Positions 1 through 11,526 of a stretch of DNA of 64,000 bases are shown piece after piece; position 1 is the stretch's first letter, and each line of letters begins with the position of its first letter. The DNA lies in assembly GCA_964035015.1 (NCBI GenBank), contig OZ036014.1:5430495-5494494 (forward strand). Direction: 5' to 3'. The position numbers were made by a program, and so were the translations under genes. The DNA is from Corallium rubrum (Eukaryota > Cnidaria > Anthozoa > Scleralcyonacea > Coralliidae). A model generated the notes under the pieces. It made no database searches and was not told where the DNA came from. It saw only the letters and a program-made list of their open reading frames with translations.

Positions 1-590
1 TGGGAAGGTGGGAAGGTGGGAAGGTGGGAAGGTGGGAAGGTGGGAAGGTGGGAAGGTGGGAAGGTGGGAAGGTGGGAAGGTGGGAAGGTGGGAAGGTGGG
101 AAGGTGGGAAGGTGGGAAGGTGGGAAGGTGGGAAGGTGGGAAGGTGGGAAGGTGGGAAGGTGGGAAGGTGGGAAGGTGGGAAGGTGGGAAGGTGGGAAGG
201 TGGGAAGGTGGGAAGGTGGGAAGGTGGGAAGGTGGGAAGGTGGGAAGGTGGGAAGGTGGGAAGGTGGGAAGGTGGGAAGGTGGGAAGGTGGGAAGGTGGG
301 AAGGTGGGAAGGTGGGAAGGTGGGAAGGTGGGAAGGTGGGAAGGTGGGAAGGTGGGAAGGTGGGAAGGTGGGAAGGTGGGAAGGTGGGAAGGTGGGAAGG
401 AGGGAAGGAGGGAAGGAGGGAAGGAGGGAAGGAAGGAAGGAAGGAAGGAAGGAAGGAAGGAAGGAAGGAAGGAAGGAAGGAAGGAAGGAAGGAAGGAAGG
501 AAGGAAGGAAGGAAGGAAGGAAGGAAGGAAGAGAAGAAACGAAGGAAGAGAAGAAACGAAGGAAGGAAAAAAGTCACTACCGAGCAAAGG
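1..590. repeat. 8-bp satellite AAGGTGGG grading into (AAGG)n
   Basis: About 50 near-identical copies of the 8-mer AAGGTGGG fill positions 1-398. The array then changes through AAGGAGGG to pure AAGG to about 530 and ends in degenerate GAAGAGAAGAAACGAAGG. The strand is entirely purine plus T, so it reads open in several frames, giving a (VGRWEGGK)-type peptide that I do not regard as coding. It probably continues left of the window. Confidence 0.95.
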
Positions 591-732
591 GGAGAACAGC
601 TATTTTAACAGCTTGTTTTTCGCACGCAACGGCTAAGGTTTCTTGAGGAAGGCCAAGCATGACCCCTAGTTTCTGTTGGCGTCAGACCTCGTAACAGATG
701 GACACTTAAACGTCCTTATATTTTATTCTTAG

Positions 733-1360
733 GAAACAAAGCTGCGAACCAGCTGCGAACCCAGCTGATATACCTCCACCTATTCCACGGCGGATAAGAA
801 CTGGAGTAAGTGGAGGCCTTGAAGATAGACCTCCAAGTAGAAGCCTTGAAGATAGACCTCCATCTATTCCAACGACGGCGACAAGAACTGAAGCACTAAG
901 TGGAAGCCTTGAAGATAGACCTCCATCTATTCCAATGACGACAAGAGCTGAAGCAAGTGGAAGCCATGAAGTTAGAGGGATATACGTAAAGCCGAATATA
1001 ACTAATAGAGAGGACACTGCTGCGGAAACGGCATTACGGCTGATCGATATGCAAGATGAAACATGTATTCCAACGACGACAAGAACTGAAGCAAGTGGAA
1101 GCCTTGAAGATAGACCTCCACCTATTCCACCACGGATAATAACTGAAGCAAGTAGAAGCCTTGAAGTTAGACCTCCATCTATTCCAACGACGACAAGAGC
1201 TGAAGCAAGTGGAAGCCATGAAGTTAGAGGGATATACGTAGAGCCGAATATAACTAATAGAGAGGACACTGCTGCGGAAACGGCATTACGGCTGACCGAT
1301 CTGCAAGATAAATATGGATATACTAGACTGCTGCGACATACCGCATCTGCAGAGGATTAA
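733..1360 (+). CDS. Terminal exon of an unidentified gene: proline-rich duplicated C-terminal tail (partial)
   Basis: A single open frame of 208 codons runs from a good 3' splice site (TTATTCTTAG at 723-732) to TAA at 1358-1360. The upstream intron is phase 1 with two bases in the preceding exon absent, so the frame starts after one base. The product is not recognised. It is rich in Pro, Ser, Thr and Arg and holds two related blocks of about 90 residues. Each has an IPTTTRAEASGSHEVRGIYV segment followed by an NITNREDTAAETALRL segment. Polyproline stretches PPPIPRRI and PPPIPPRI resemble SH3 ligands, and the paired IYVKPN and IYVEPN resemble phosphotyrosine motifs. No membrane segment or catalytic motif is present. 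I infer a cytoplasmic tail of a receptor or adaptor whose upstream exons lie left of the window. An alternative is a pseudogene exon, but the long intact frame argues against that. Confidence 0.6.
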
Positions 1361-1575
1361 TGTTCTTAAGGATTAATGTTCTTAATGATATACACATGTA
1401 GTCTTTTTTGCCCTCGTTTTTTGTCTCAGTTTTGCTTTTCAAAAGGCAAGGTAGATTATTGAAATGGCGGTCGTGTGTTTGCTGACATTTTAAAAACCTT
1501 ACAAACTCTAATTAAAACTTCCATAATACTTTTAAAATTAAATTAAGACTACCTGTAATACATTATTACTATGAG

Positions 1576-2008
1576 GGTCGTACAGGGGTATTTTCGTGAT
1601 ACGTGATTATGGGGTTAATATTTCCTGAGAAACGTTAATTTAATTAAAAAGTTGTCCTTCGTGATCCGTGACCCAAGGATTTCGCGTGACCCATGAAAAA
1701 GCTGAAATAGTAACCGATATGCGTGATTTTATGACTTATTTCTCGTGATTTTGAGAAATTGAGGTGTAGCAATAATGAGGAATAGCAAAAAGTCCAAAAA
1801 CGTCCCAAAAACATCAGAATATCGAGGACATCGCTTACATACCTATTCTAGTGATAAAAATGCTGTATTATAGGGCTACAATCTTCCGTAGAAACCTCAA
1901 ATAAGCTTATTATTCCCGTGATTCGAGAAAATGAAATTTGCGTATCCGTGACTCGTGATTTGTTATTTTCTGCACCGTGAACCGTGCCCGGGACCCCCCT
2001 GTACGACC
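1576..2008. mobile_element. Inverted-repeat element with GGTCGTACAGGGG ends
   Basis: Begins GGTCGTACAGGGG and ends CCCCCTGTACGACC, so the terminal inverted repeats are about 13 bp. The inside is full of GTGA/CGTGAT words such as CGTGATTC and CGTGACCC. No coding capacity is seen, and no clear target-site duplication was found. Probably a non-autonomous DNA transposon. Confidence 0.6.
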
Positions 2009-2051
2009 GTCTACTATATACCAGCCACGTTGATATACTGCATGCTACACA

Positions 2052-2088
2052 ATCTCGTTCCGTTCCCAGTGGTGGGAACGAGATTGCA
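2052..2088. repeat. Hairpin CAATCTCGTTCC...GGAACGAGATTG
   Basis: A short inverted repeat whose end sequence recurs at 11527, 11714 and 54825-54846 (the GGGAACGAGATTG motif). It is likely a minimal derivative of the same element family as the 11527-11714 copy. Confidence 0.6.
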
Positions 2089-2253
2089 GCTACGTGACTA
2101 CTGCATGGCTATACATGTATTAACCTGAATGTCAGGCCTTTGTTTGATCTCGCTTTAGCGGAAGACGAGAAATTAGTGTTATACCTGCACAAATAATATC
2201 GTCCAATCAAATGTCGTATGTCTACATTAGCGTCACGTGCCAGCCAAATATTA

Positions 2254-2623
2254 GGGACCTCTTAAGATCTACGACGGCAACTTCGAGGACGACGTCCTTC
2301 AAACAAAGCCATTCTTCTTGCAAAACAAAGATAATGAATAATTTCTAGTCCCAAGAGTAATCTGAACACCGTCCTCGCTCTGCATACAACGCCACTCAGA
2401 CCATTTTCACGTCTTCAGGACGACGATGACTCGTGGGGTGATGAGAATAACTTGGTTATCCGAGATTGCTTAACACAGACACTTCAACCGTTTTAACACT
2501 TTGAAAATTATAAAACAAGCTTCAAGTATTGAATACAGTAGTCAGTTAACCATGATTTCTTTTTAATGCTAAAATTTGAATTGCTTTTTAACCGCCGTCG
2601 TCGTCTTAGCATCTTAAGGTCCC
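2254..2623 (+). mobile_element. Fold-back element with GGGACCTTAAG-type ends, copy 1
   Basis: Ends GGGACCTCTTAAG and CATCTTAAGGTCCC, followed inwards by CGACGACGG-like sequence on both sides. A second copy in opposite orientation lies at 27403-28017. That copy is flanked by TA on both sides; this one has TA on the left only. No open frame is present, so it is a non-autonomous element. Confidence 0.7.
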
Positions 2624-2702
2624 TCCCTATTTTACGATGTGGACTTGACTGCTGGCTACATGGCTATTGGCTACTTGGGTAATTGCAATGGTTATTAAAC
2701 TG

Positions 2703-2866
2703 TGAAAAGGTTGTAATTAAACTGCTGAGAGTAGTTTTTGATAGCGAAATACTGACGTTTTGAGCGAAACCCTTCATCACATTTTACTCTGATGAAGGAC
2801 TCCGCTTGAAACGTCAGTATTTCGTTATTAGAACTATTCTCAGCAGTTTACCATCTTTTCACATTA
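2703..2866. repeat. Inverted repeat of the GATGAAGG...GAAACGTCAG family
   Basis: Two inverted arms of about 70 bp carry AAACTGCTGAGA...AATACTGACG...CCCTTCATCA. The same arm recurs at 3355-3430 and 10210-10290, the outer edges of the large palindrome. A diverged relative is at 14990-15180 and another at 59395-59480. Confidence 0.75.
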
Positions 2867-2943
2867 CTCTATCTAAAACACTGCCTACACAACACTCTAC
2901 ATTTTAAGTAATATTGGGCATTTCACTCGATTACATAACATGT

Positions 2944-3083
2944 TCTGCGGATTTTAGATGAAGGAAAATTCGAGTGTAGAATATATACATTTTAAGACCA
3001 AACCGGAACCAGTTGCGAAAAATGCAACTACACAGGCCTTCCGGCAGGAATTGAACCCATGACCTTGCGATGTAATCGAGGGA
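2944..3083 (-). mobile_element. tRNA-derived SINE, truncated inverted copy
   Basis: Reverse complement of the body of the SINE at 3166-3335, including the GGTTCAATTCC-type B box and the shared tail, cut off upstream of the B box. Around it, 2905-2936 and 3072-3104 are themselves 32-bp inverted arms. Confidence 0.7.
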
Positions 3084-3165
3084 AATGCCCAATATTACTT
3101 ATAATATACCCGATTCTCTCCTGACATTACCACATTATATATACAGAACTCGCGATCAAGCTCTC

Positions 3166-3335
3166 GGCAACGCCCTCCGTGGCTCAGTGCCGGTCAGAGC
3201 ATTGCACTAGAATCGCAAGGTCGTGGGGTTCAATTCCTGCCGGAAGGCCTGTGTAGTTGCATTTTTCGCAACTGGTCCCGGTTTGGTTAAAATGTATATA
3301 TTCTACACTCGAATTTTCCTTCACCTAAAATCCTT
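3166..3335 (+). mobile_element. tRNA-derived SINE
   Basis: The head resembles a tRNA gene, with a TGGCTCAGTGCCGGTCAGAGC-like A-box region around 3180-3200 and a perfect B box GGTTCAATTCC at 3228-3238. A non-tRNA body and tail follow (CCTGTGTAGTTGC, CGCAACTGG). The second inverted copy 100 bp upstream supports a mobile repeat and not a functional tRNA gene. The tRNA part lacks an evident complete cloverleaf. Confidence 0.7.
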
Positions 3336-3537
3336 AGAACTCTACATTTTACTCTGATGAAGGGCTCTGCTTGAAACGTCAGTATTTCGTTATCAAAACT
3401 ATTCTCAGCAGTTTACCATCTTTTCACTTTGGCACTTTGCTCTATCTAAAACACTGCCTACACAACACTCTAGTTTTCCAGTTACACATAGTAACTTGCC
3501 TGACTGACTGACTACTAGCTAAATGACCAATATATAT

Positions 3538-3540
<3 letters not shown>

Positions 3541-3612
<72 letters not shown>
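3541..3612. repeat. (TA)n microsatellite, left outer tract
   Basis: Pure alternating TA of about 72 bp within the left arm. Its partner in the right arm is the longer 10003-10108 tract. A second shorter pair lies at 3940-3974 and 9625-9675. Confidence 0.95.
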
Positions 3613-3616
<4 letters not shown>

Positions 3617-3834
3617 GAAATTCATTACTAATTCATGAGTTTTGCAGTCAATCCAATTTCAGAAATTACGTCACATGTTACCCCTGTAAACCCCATACAA
3701 ACTAAAACCAATGATGCTAATTAGTTACAACCACTAGTGGATGTATACTCTTCTGATACAACCACTAGTGCTTCTAACTGATTAGCATCTCAATATCCCA
3801 AAGGGATTTTTACTATTCATTCATTTCACAAGTT

Positions 3835-3935
3835 GTTTACAATACTCGCGTCCTTGTTGTATTGAATATACAATCACTCGCCTTCGGCTCGTGATTGTAT
3901 ACTCAATACAACACGGCCGCTCGTGTTGTAAACAT

Positions 3936-3938
<3 letters not shown>
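3835..3938 (+). repeat. 100-bp palindromic module beside (TA)n, copy 1
   Basis: GTTTACAA...TTGTTGTATTGAATATAC on one side mirrors GTATACTCAATACAACA...TTGTAAAC on the other, around CACTCGCCTTCGGCTCGTG. Further copies lie at 9682-9785 (-), 10719-10823 (+) and 11092-11196 (+), each directly abutting a (TA)n tract. Confidence 0.85.
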
Positions 3939-3978
<40 letters not shown>

Positions 3979-5217
3979 GAAATTCATTAATAATTCATGA
4001 GTTTTGCAGCCAATCCAAGTAGTAATACCCCCCCATATGGCGGATTCATAATTAATTAGGTAAATTGAATTTTTAATGAGCTCTGTCAATATCCTCCTCA
4101 GGCTCCTTTGGGACCCTCTAACCTAATCTCATTATGCATACGTCATTATTTCTCAGGCTCCTTTGGGACCCTCTTAACCCTATCAATTTTTAATTTTTCA
4201 TTCTCATGCTCCTTTGCGACCCTCTAACCCTAATCTCATTACGTCATTATGTCTCGTGCTCCTATATGACCCCCTAACCCTAATCTCACTCAACCCCCCG
4301 TTAATCACTACGTCATATTCACCTTATTATTTATTCATTTTCAGACTCCTTTAGGATAGTCTAACCCTAACCCCTAAACCCTGGCTAATACTAACCCCCC
4401 TGGTTTTTACTACGTCATAACCGATAGCTCTCCGACTGATTTCCGAAGTTACGTCATTATCAAAAGGTACTCGGCTTATATCCTTATAAGTAACAGTATA
4501 TCACCTTTTCATTTAAACACTTTACCCTACTGACAGTCGACAGTTGTGGGACACGTAGACGTACAGAGCATGCGTACACTAAACTTTAACAAAATGGACG
4601 TTCTTTACAAGGAACTAAAGAGAAATTGATAGAGGCACTTTATATTTTTTATCTGAAACCTTGTCTCGATGAGTATAGAGAGTTTTCAACAGCCTAAGTG
4701 TCTGAATTGGCAGAGACAACTGCTCTGGTGAAACCTGAATATTATTTGAATAATATGGAGACTTTGAATATTATATTAGTTAGAACCTAAATGATCAAAC
4801 AGTCTTATACACGTTTGGTGGCAATAAGTGTTAACAATTTTAGAGAGTTATCGTTTACTTTGGCCTAGTGTATAGAGTATACGAATCCTTGGATGAAGAA
4901 TCAATTCGAGAAGCCGTAACGTAAGAAGAACGATCAATGATTTCATGAGAAAATATAAACGGAATAACTCTTCAAGCTGGTTGCTACGCTTTCTGTTACT
5001 AAGTGTGATATTTGCATATTTATCCTCAGTACACGTGCAGGAGACAAAGAGAAACTCATTAGGGGCAATTATGAGGATTAGGCAAGTCTAGGCGAGAAAG
5101 TCATTAGCGTGTACTTTGCATAAGACAGAATTCACAACAATCAGCTTAAAATATTTATTTAGGCTTTGGTTTAAACTTACACATATCAAAACAAATTATG
5201 GTTACATATAAAACGTT

Positions 5218-6548
5218 TTAGTAAGGTCTGCTTCTTAGATTATATTTAGGTGTTTTTATTTTAAAAGTAGCATGATAGTCTTTCTTGTCCTCTGATGATA
5301 ATTGGGACACATCTTCTTTTGTCATGGGTAAATATTTTGATCTAGTCATCATTAGATGGTGTTCATACTCTTCTCTTTCACCCGGGGACATCTTTGCCAA
5401 GTCGCTTTCTTTCCAATCCGAAGAGCTTTCCCAGTTATGAAAGAAATTACGTTTAAGCGTCGGTTGTGCAACTTTTGGTGGCGGTGTTACAAAATAGGTT
5501 TTAGGTGTAGCAGAGAAACCCCACGGAAGATCGTCAGTTTCTTGCTTTATCTCCGGTGTCAAATTTGGTGTATTTTGCTGAGTTTGAAGATTAGTCAGAG
5601 GTTGAGACTGATTTTGCAGTTGGTTTTGAAACGTCAGAAAACGTCCTAGCTGATTGGAGTAAAGTATGTTCTTTTCTTCAGGTGTTAACTGTGGCGCTTG
5701 TACAATATCTTGCATTTTTTGTTCTGTATTGTACATGGCATTAACGATCGGAGGTAATTGATAGGATTGCTTTTGTATGAAACTACCCAGCTGTTGCTGC
5801 AGGCTGGAGCTATTTTCTCCAGGTAGAACATTGGTCTTGAGGCGATGATCGTCGTCCGTGGTCGGCTTTAGATCAAGCATTAAATAACCATGAGGGCGAC
5901 TTGTGGCTTCCTCGTAACTCTTCATAAATTCATGGACATGACCTGGGTTCACCTGCCGTGCCAAGACAGAAATTTGTTGCTTATCCCTCGGAGACTTGAA
6001 TAGTACGATATAGTGTGCGTTGAGGCTGATGTTTCTTGTTTCTTTGCCTTGGTGAAAATGTTCTGAACAATATAGATCACGGAGAGATTCCTGTGATGAC
6101 TACCTTTAGTAAATAGACTAGCAATACGTTTATCTCCCCCTGATTGAGCCATAAGATCATCGAGGACGATCAGGTTACGTTGAGAGACTTCAAGAAAATT
6201 ATCAGAGTCAATGTTGGAAGGTATACCCTCATAGAATTCGATGCCTGGTATTGTTTTGATCATTTCTAAATACATGGGCTGCCACTGTCCATAGCACCAA
6301 ATGATACGTTCGGGAGGAGGATTAATCGTAGTTTTGGCGTTTTCAAGAAGTGTTTTCACCCATACTGTTTTACCACTTTGAGTGCACCCTGCTACAATAC
6401 ACGTGAACGGGTGCTGCATGACTGTAGATACGTTGGCTAGAGGAATAGGTTGTGAGGCGTCGCTCTCGGGATGGACATTCTTAATATGACGAAGAAGGTG
6501 CTCTTTTCTCGATAGACTTTTTCCGCATTTGTTGCAAACGTGTGACAT
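5218..6548 (-). pseudogene. Zinc-finger/A32-like packaging ATPase, frameshifted copy (left arm)
   Basis: The minus-strand frame starts at ATG 6548-6546. An N-terminal C2H2 finger (CNKC...H...H, residues about 5-30) is followed by an ATPase with Walker A GCTQSGKT, Walker B-like LIVLDDLM and a conserved FTKGSHHRN region. The domain order and motifs match the FtsK/HerA (A32-like) ATPases carried by Polinton/Maverick elements and adintoviruses, which load DNA into capsids; the family call is from recall. The frame breaks near 6055, where this arm lacks one base relative to the right arm, and resumes as a second frame to TAA at 5218. The C-terminal part is Gln/Asn-rich, then basic. No integrase, polymerase or capsid gene is seen in the arm, so it is a fragment. 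Confidence 0.75.
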
Positions 6549-6629
6549 GTTTACACGATGAGCACTGAACACCAAATGAGTTTATTATTTGGAAGCGCAA
6601 TATTTAAATTATTTAACTAAATTTCTGCA

Positions 6630-6960
6630 GAGGATCTAAACACCCAAACACCCCTGGGGTACCCCCAACCACGCCAGGGGTAACCCCCAAACACCCCCGG
6701 AGGTAACCCCCAAACACCCTTGGGGCATCCCAATCACCTCTGGGGTAACCCCAATCGCCCCCGAGGGTAACCCCCCAAACACCCCAGGGGTGATTGGGGT
6801 ACCCCAAGGGTGTTTGGGGGTATCCCTGGGGTGTTTGGGGTTACCCCGGGGGTGTTTGGGGGTTACCCCAAGGGTGTTTGGGGGTTACCTCCGGGGGTGT
6901 TTGGGGGTTACCCCTGGCGTGGTTGGGGGTACCCCAGGGGTGTTTGGGTGTTTAGATCCT
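6630..6960. repeat. G-rich/C-rich minisatellite at palindrome centre
   Basis: Imperfect 18-20 bp units of the type GGGGTGTTTGGGGGTTACCC, C-rich on the plus strand before about 6793 and G-rich after. The array itself changes strand at the symmetry point, so the two arms join inside it. Runs of four to five G recur every 8-10 bases, a spacing able to form G-quadruplexes (inference). Confidence 0.9.
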
Positions 6961-7042
6961 CTGCAGAAATTTAGTTAAATAATTTAAATATTGCGCTTCC
7001 AAATAATAAACTCATTTGGTGTTCAGTGCTCATCGTGTAAAC

Positions 7043-8378
7043 ATGTCACACGTTTGCAACAAATGCGGAAAAAGTCTATCGAGAAAAGAGCACCTTCTTC
7101 GTCATATTAAGAATGTCCATCCCGAGAGCGACGCCTCACAACCTATTCCTCTAGCCAACGTATCTACAGTCATGCAGCACCCGTTCACGTGTATTGTAGC
7201 AGGGTGCACTCAAAGTGGTAAAACAGTATGGGTGAAAACACTTCTTGAAAACGCCAAAACTACGATTAATCCTCCTCCCGAACGTACGATTTGGTGCTAT
7301 GGACAGTGGCAGCCCATGTATTTAGAAATGATCAAAACAATACCAGGCATCGAATTCTATGAGGGTATACCTTCCAACATTGACTCTGATAATTTTCTTG
7401 AAGTCTCTCAACGTAACCTGATCGTCCTCGATGATCTTATGGCTCAATCTGGGGGAGATAAACGTATTGCTGGTCTATTTACTAAAGGTAGTCATCACAG
7501 GAATCTCTCCGTGATCTATATTGTTCAGAACATTTTCCATTACGGCAAAGAAACCAGAAACATCAGCCTCAACGCACACTATATTGTGCTCTTTAAGTCT
7601 CCGAGGGATAAGCAACAAATTTCTGTCTTGGCACGGCAGGTGAACCCATGCAGGTCATGTCCATGAATTTATGAGGAGTTACGAGGAAGCCACAAGTCGC
7701 CCTCATGGTTATCTTATGCTAGATCTAAAGCCGACCACGGACGACGATCATCGCCTCAAGACCAATGTTCTACCTGGAGAAAATAGCTCCAGCCTGCAGC
7801 AACAGCTGGGTAGTTTCATACAGAAGCAATCCTATCAATTACCTCCAATCGTTAATGCCATGTACAATACAGAACAAAAAATGCAAGATATTGTAAAAGC
7901 GCCACAGTTAACACCTGAAGAAAAGAACATACTTTACTCCAATCAGCTAGGACGTTTTCTGACGTTCCAAAACCAACTGCAAAATCAGTCTCAACCTCTG
8001 ACTAATCTTCAAACTCAGCAAAATACACCAAATTTGACACCGGAGATAAAGCAAGAAACTGACGATCTTCCGTGGGGTTTCTCTGCTACACCTAAAACCT
8101 ATTTTGTAACACCGCCACCAAAAGTTGCACAACCGACGCTTAAACGTAATTTCTTTCATAACTGGGAAAGCTCTTCGGATTGGAAAGAAAGCGACTTGGC
8201 AAAGATGTCCCCGGGTGAAAGAGAAGAGTATGAACACCATCTAATGATGACTAGATCAAAATATTTACCCATGACAAAAGAAGATGTGTCCCAATTATCA
8301 TCAGAGGACAAGAAAGACTATCATGCTACTTTTAAAATAAAAACACCTAAATATAATCTAAGAAGCAGACCTTACTAA
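7043..8378 (+). pseudogene. Zinc-finger/A32-like packaging ATPase, frameshifted copy (right arm)
   Basis: Mirror copy of the left-arm gene, starting at ATG 7043-7045, with the same zinc finger, Walker A GCTQSGKT and Walker B-like LIVLDDLM. It stays open past the point where the left copy breaks. Its own break is near 7652, where it has four extra bases relative to the left arm; the frame then resumes at 7671 and ends with TAA at 8376-8378. Substitutions between the copies are few, so duplication or arm-to-arm gene conversion is recent. Different breaks in the two arms mean neither copy alone encodes the full protein. Confidence 0.75.
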
Positions 8379-9621
8379 AACGTTTTATATGTAACCATAA
8401 TTTGTTTTGATATGTGTAAGTTTAAACCAAAGCCTAAATAAATATTTTAAGCTGATTGTTGTGAATTCTGTCTTATGCAAAGTACACGCTAATGACTTTC
8501 TCGCCTAGACTTGCCTAATCCTCATAATTGCCCCTAATGAGTTTCTCTTTTGTCTCCTGCACGTGTACTGAGGATAAATATGCAAATATCACACTTAGTA
8601 ACAGAAAGCGTAGCAACCAGCTTGAAGAGTTATTCCGTTTATATTTTCTCATGAAATCATTGATCGTTCTTCTTACGTTACGGCTTCTCGAATTGATTCT
8701 TCATCCAAGGATTCGTATACTCTATACACTAGGCCAAAGTAAACGATAACTCTCTAAAATTGTTAACACTTATTGCCACCAAACGTGTATAAGACTGTTT
8801 GATCATTTAGGTTCTAACTAATATAATATTCAAAGTCTCCATATTATTCAAATAATATTCAGGTTTCACCAGAGCAGTTGTCTCTGCCAATTCAGACACT
8901 TAGGCTGTTGAAAACTCTCTATACTCATCGAGACAAGGTTTCAGATAAAAAATATAAAGTGCCTCTATCAATTTCTCTTTAGTTCCTTGTAAAGAACGTC
9001 CATTTTGTTAAAGTTTAGTGTACGCATGCTCTGTACGTCTACGTGTCCCACAACTGTCGACTGTCAGTAGGGTAAAGTGTTTAAATGAAAAGGTGATATA
9101 CTGTTACTTATAAGGATATAAGCCGAGTACCTTTTGATAATGACGTAACTTCGGAAATCAGTCGGAGAGCTATCGGTTATGACGTAGTGAAAACCAGGGG
9201 GGTTAGTATTAGCCAGGGTTTAGGGGTTAGGGTTAGACTATCCTAAAGGAGTCTGAAAATGAATAAATAATAAGGTGAATATGACGTAGTGATTAACGGG
9301 GGGTTGAGTGAGATTAGGGTTAGGGGGTCATATAGGAGCACGAGACATAATGACGTAATGAGATTAGGGTTAGAGGGTCGCAAAGGAGCATGAGAATGAA
9401 TAATTAAAAATTGATAGGGTTAAGAGGGTCCCAAAGGAGCCTGAGAAATAATGACGTATGCATAATGAGATTAGGTTAGAGGGTCCCAAAGGAGCCTGAG
9501 GAGGATATTGACAGAGCTCATTAAAAATTCAATTTACCTAATTAATTATGAATCCGCCATATGGGGGGGTATTACTACTTGGATTGGCTGCAAAACTCAT
9601 GAATTATTAATGAATTTCACA

Positions 9622-9679
<58 letters not shown>

Positions 9680-9998
9680 ATGTTTACAACACGAGCGGCC
9701 GTGTTGTATTGAGTATACAATCACGAGCCGAAGGCGAGTGATTGTATATTCAATACAACAAGGACGCGAGTATTGTAAACAACTTGTGAAATGAATGAAT
9801 AGTAAAAATCCCTTTGGGATATTGAGATGCTAATCAGTTAGAAGCACTAGTGGTTGTATCAGAAGAGTATACATCCACTAGTGGTTGTAACTAATTAGCA
9901 TCATTGGTTTTAGTTTGTATGGGGTTTACAGGGGTAACACGTGACGTAATTTCTGAAATTGGATTGACTGCAAAACTCATGAATTAGTAATGAATTTC

Positions 9999-10109
<111 letters not shown>

Positions 10110-10287
10110 ATATATATTGGTCATTTAGCTAGTAGTCAGTCAGTCAGGCAAGTTACTATGTGTAACTGGAAAACTAGAGTGTTGTGTAGGCAGTGTTTTA
10201 GATAGAGCAAAGTGCCAAAGTGAAAAGATGGTAAACTGCTGAGAATAGTTTTGATAACGAAATACTGACGTTTCAAGCAGAGCCCTT

Positions 10288-10820
10288 CATGACGTAGTGA
10301 TTAACGGGGGGTTGAGTGAGATTAGAGTTAGAGGGTCATATAGGAGCACGAGACATAATGACGTAATGAGATTAGGGTTAGAGGGTCGCAAAGGAGCATG
10401 AGAATGAATAATTAAAAATTGATATGGTTAAGAGGGTCCCAAAGGAGCCTGGGAAATAATGACGTATGCATAATGAGATTAGGTTAGAGGGTCCCAAAGG
10501 AGCCTGAGGAGGATATTGACAGAGCTCATTAAAAATTCAATTTACCTAATTAATTATGAATCCGCCATATGGGGGGGTATTACTACTAATCCAATTTCAG
10601 AAATTACGTCACATGTATACCCCTGTAAACCCCATACAAACCACTAGTGCTTGTAACTAATTAGCATCTCAATATGATTATCCCAAAGGGATTTTTACTA
10701 TTCATTCATTTCACAAGTTGTTTACAACACTCGCGTCCTTGTTGTATTGAATATACAATCACTCGCCTTCGGCTCGTGATTGTATACTCAATACAACACG
10801 GCCGCTCGTGTTGTAAACAT

Positions 10821-10866
<46 letters not shown>
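10288..10866. repeat. Duplicated, rearranged fragment of palindrome arm
   Basis: From 10288 the sequence GACGTAGTGATTAACGGGG onward repeats 9282-9570 of the right arm in direct orientation with minor changes. It then switches to a segment equivalent to the left-arm orientation (10590-10866, matching 3650-3974). This marks a third, incomplete arm joined to the palindrome. Confidence 0.85.
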
Positions 10867-10868
<2 letters not shown>

Positions 10869-11194
10869 AAACACTCATTAATAATTCATGAACAAAACAC
10901 AAAAGAAATCATGACCGTGAAGGAGGTTGTATATCTAATACAAACCACACGTGGTTGTATCACATATACAACCACTAGTGGTTGTATATCAGGTCACTAT
11001 CTCCGCTCTAAAACATTGAAATTGAGCTTTTTCTGAATTAATCTGAACAAATATTACTCATATTAACATCAAAGACTCGGCGTGTTTTAAGCTGTTTACA
11101 ACATTCGCGTCCGTGTTGTATCGAATATATAATCACTCGCCTTCGGCTCGTGATTGTATATTCGATACAACACGGCCGCTCATGTTGTAAACAT

Positions 11195-11306
<112 letters not shown>

Positions 11307-11369
11307 TATATGGGGGTTTGTAAGGTTTTCCAAGAGTGCTCAATACTTATACGTAGAGCAGATAGTTAG

Positions 11370-11470
11370 TTAACTTTGAGAATAGTTGCTACTCAGAGTT
11401 TCACGCCTCTTGCGCCTCTGAAGATCGCAAGAGGCGTGAAACTCTGAGTAGCAACTATTCTCAAAGTTAA
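11370..11470. repeat. Perfect 45-bp-arm hairpin
   Basis: The left arm TTAACTTTGAGAATAG... to ...CGCCTCTTGCG and the right arm CGCAAGAGGCG... to ...CTCAAAGTTAA are exact reverse complements over 45 bases with an 11-base loop. No mismatch was found on hand checking. Confidence 0.9.
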
Positions 11471-11526
11471 AGGACCATTCAAACACAAACACCAACTTAA
11501 ACCTGCGGCAGGGTCACTGCAACAGC

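Noticed and set aside
8-646. Long ORFs in all three plus frames of the AAGGTGGG satellite
   Set aside because: The repeat unit contains no stop in any plus frame; frames overlap and encode only unit-derived peptide.
3166-3250. Possible functional tRNA gene
   Set aside because: A and B boxes are present, but no complete cloverleaf is evident and a truncated inverted copy with the same non-tRNA tail lies beside it.
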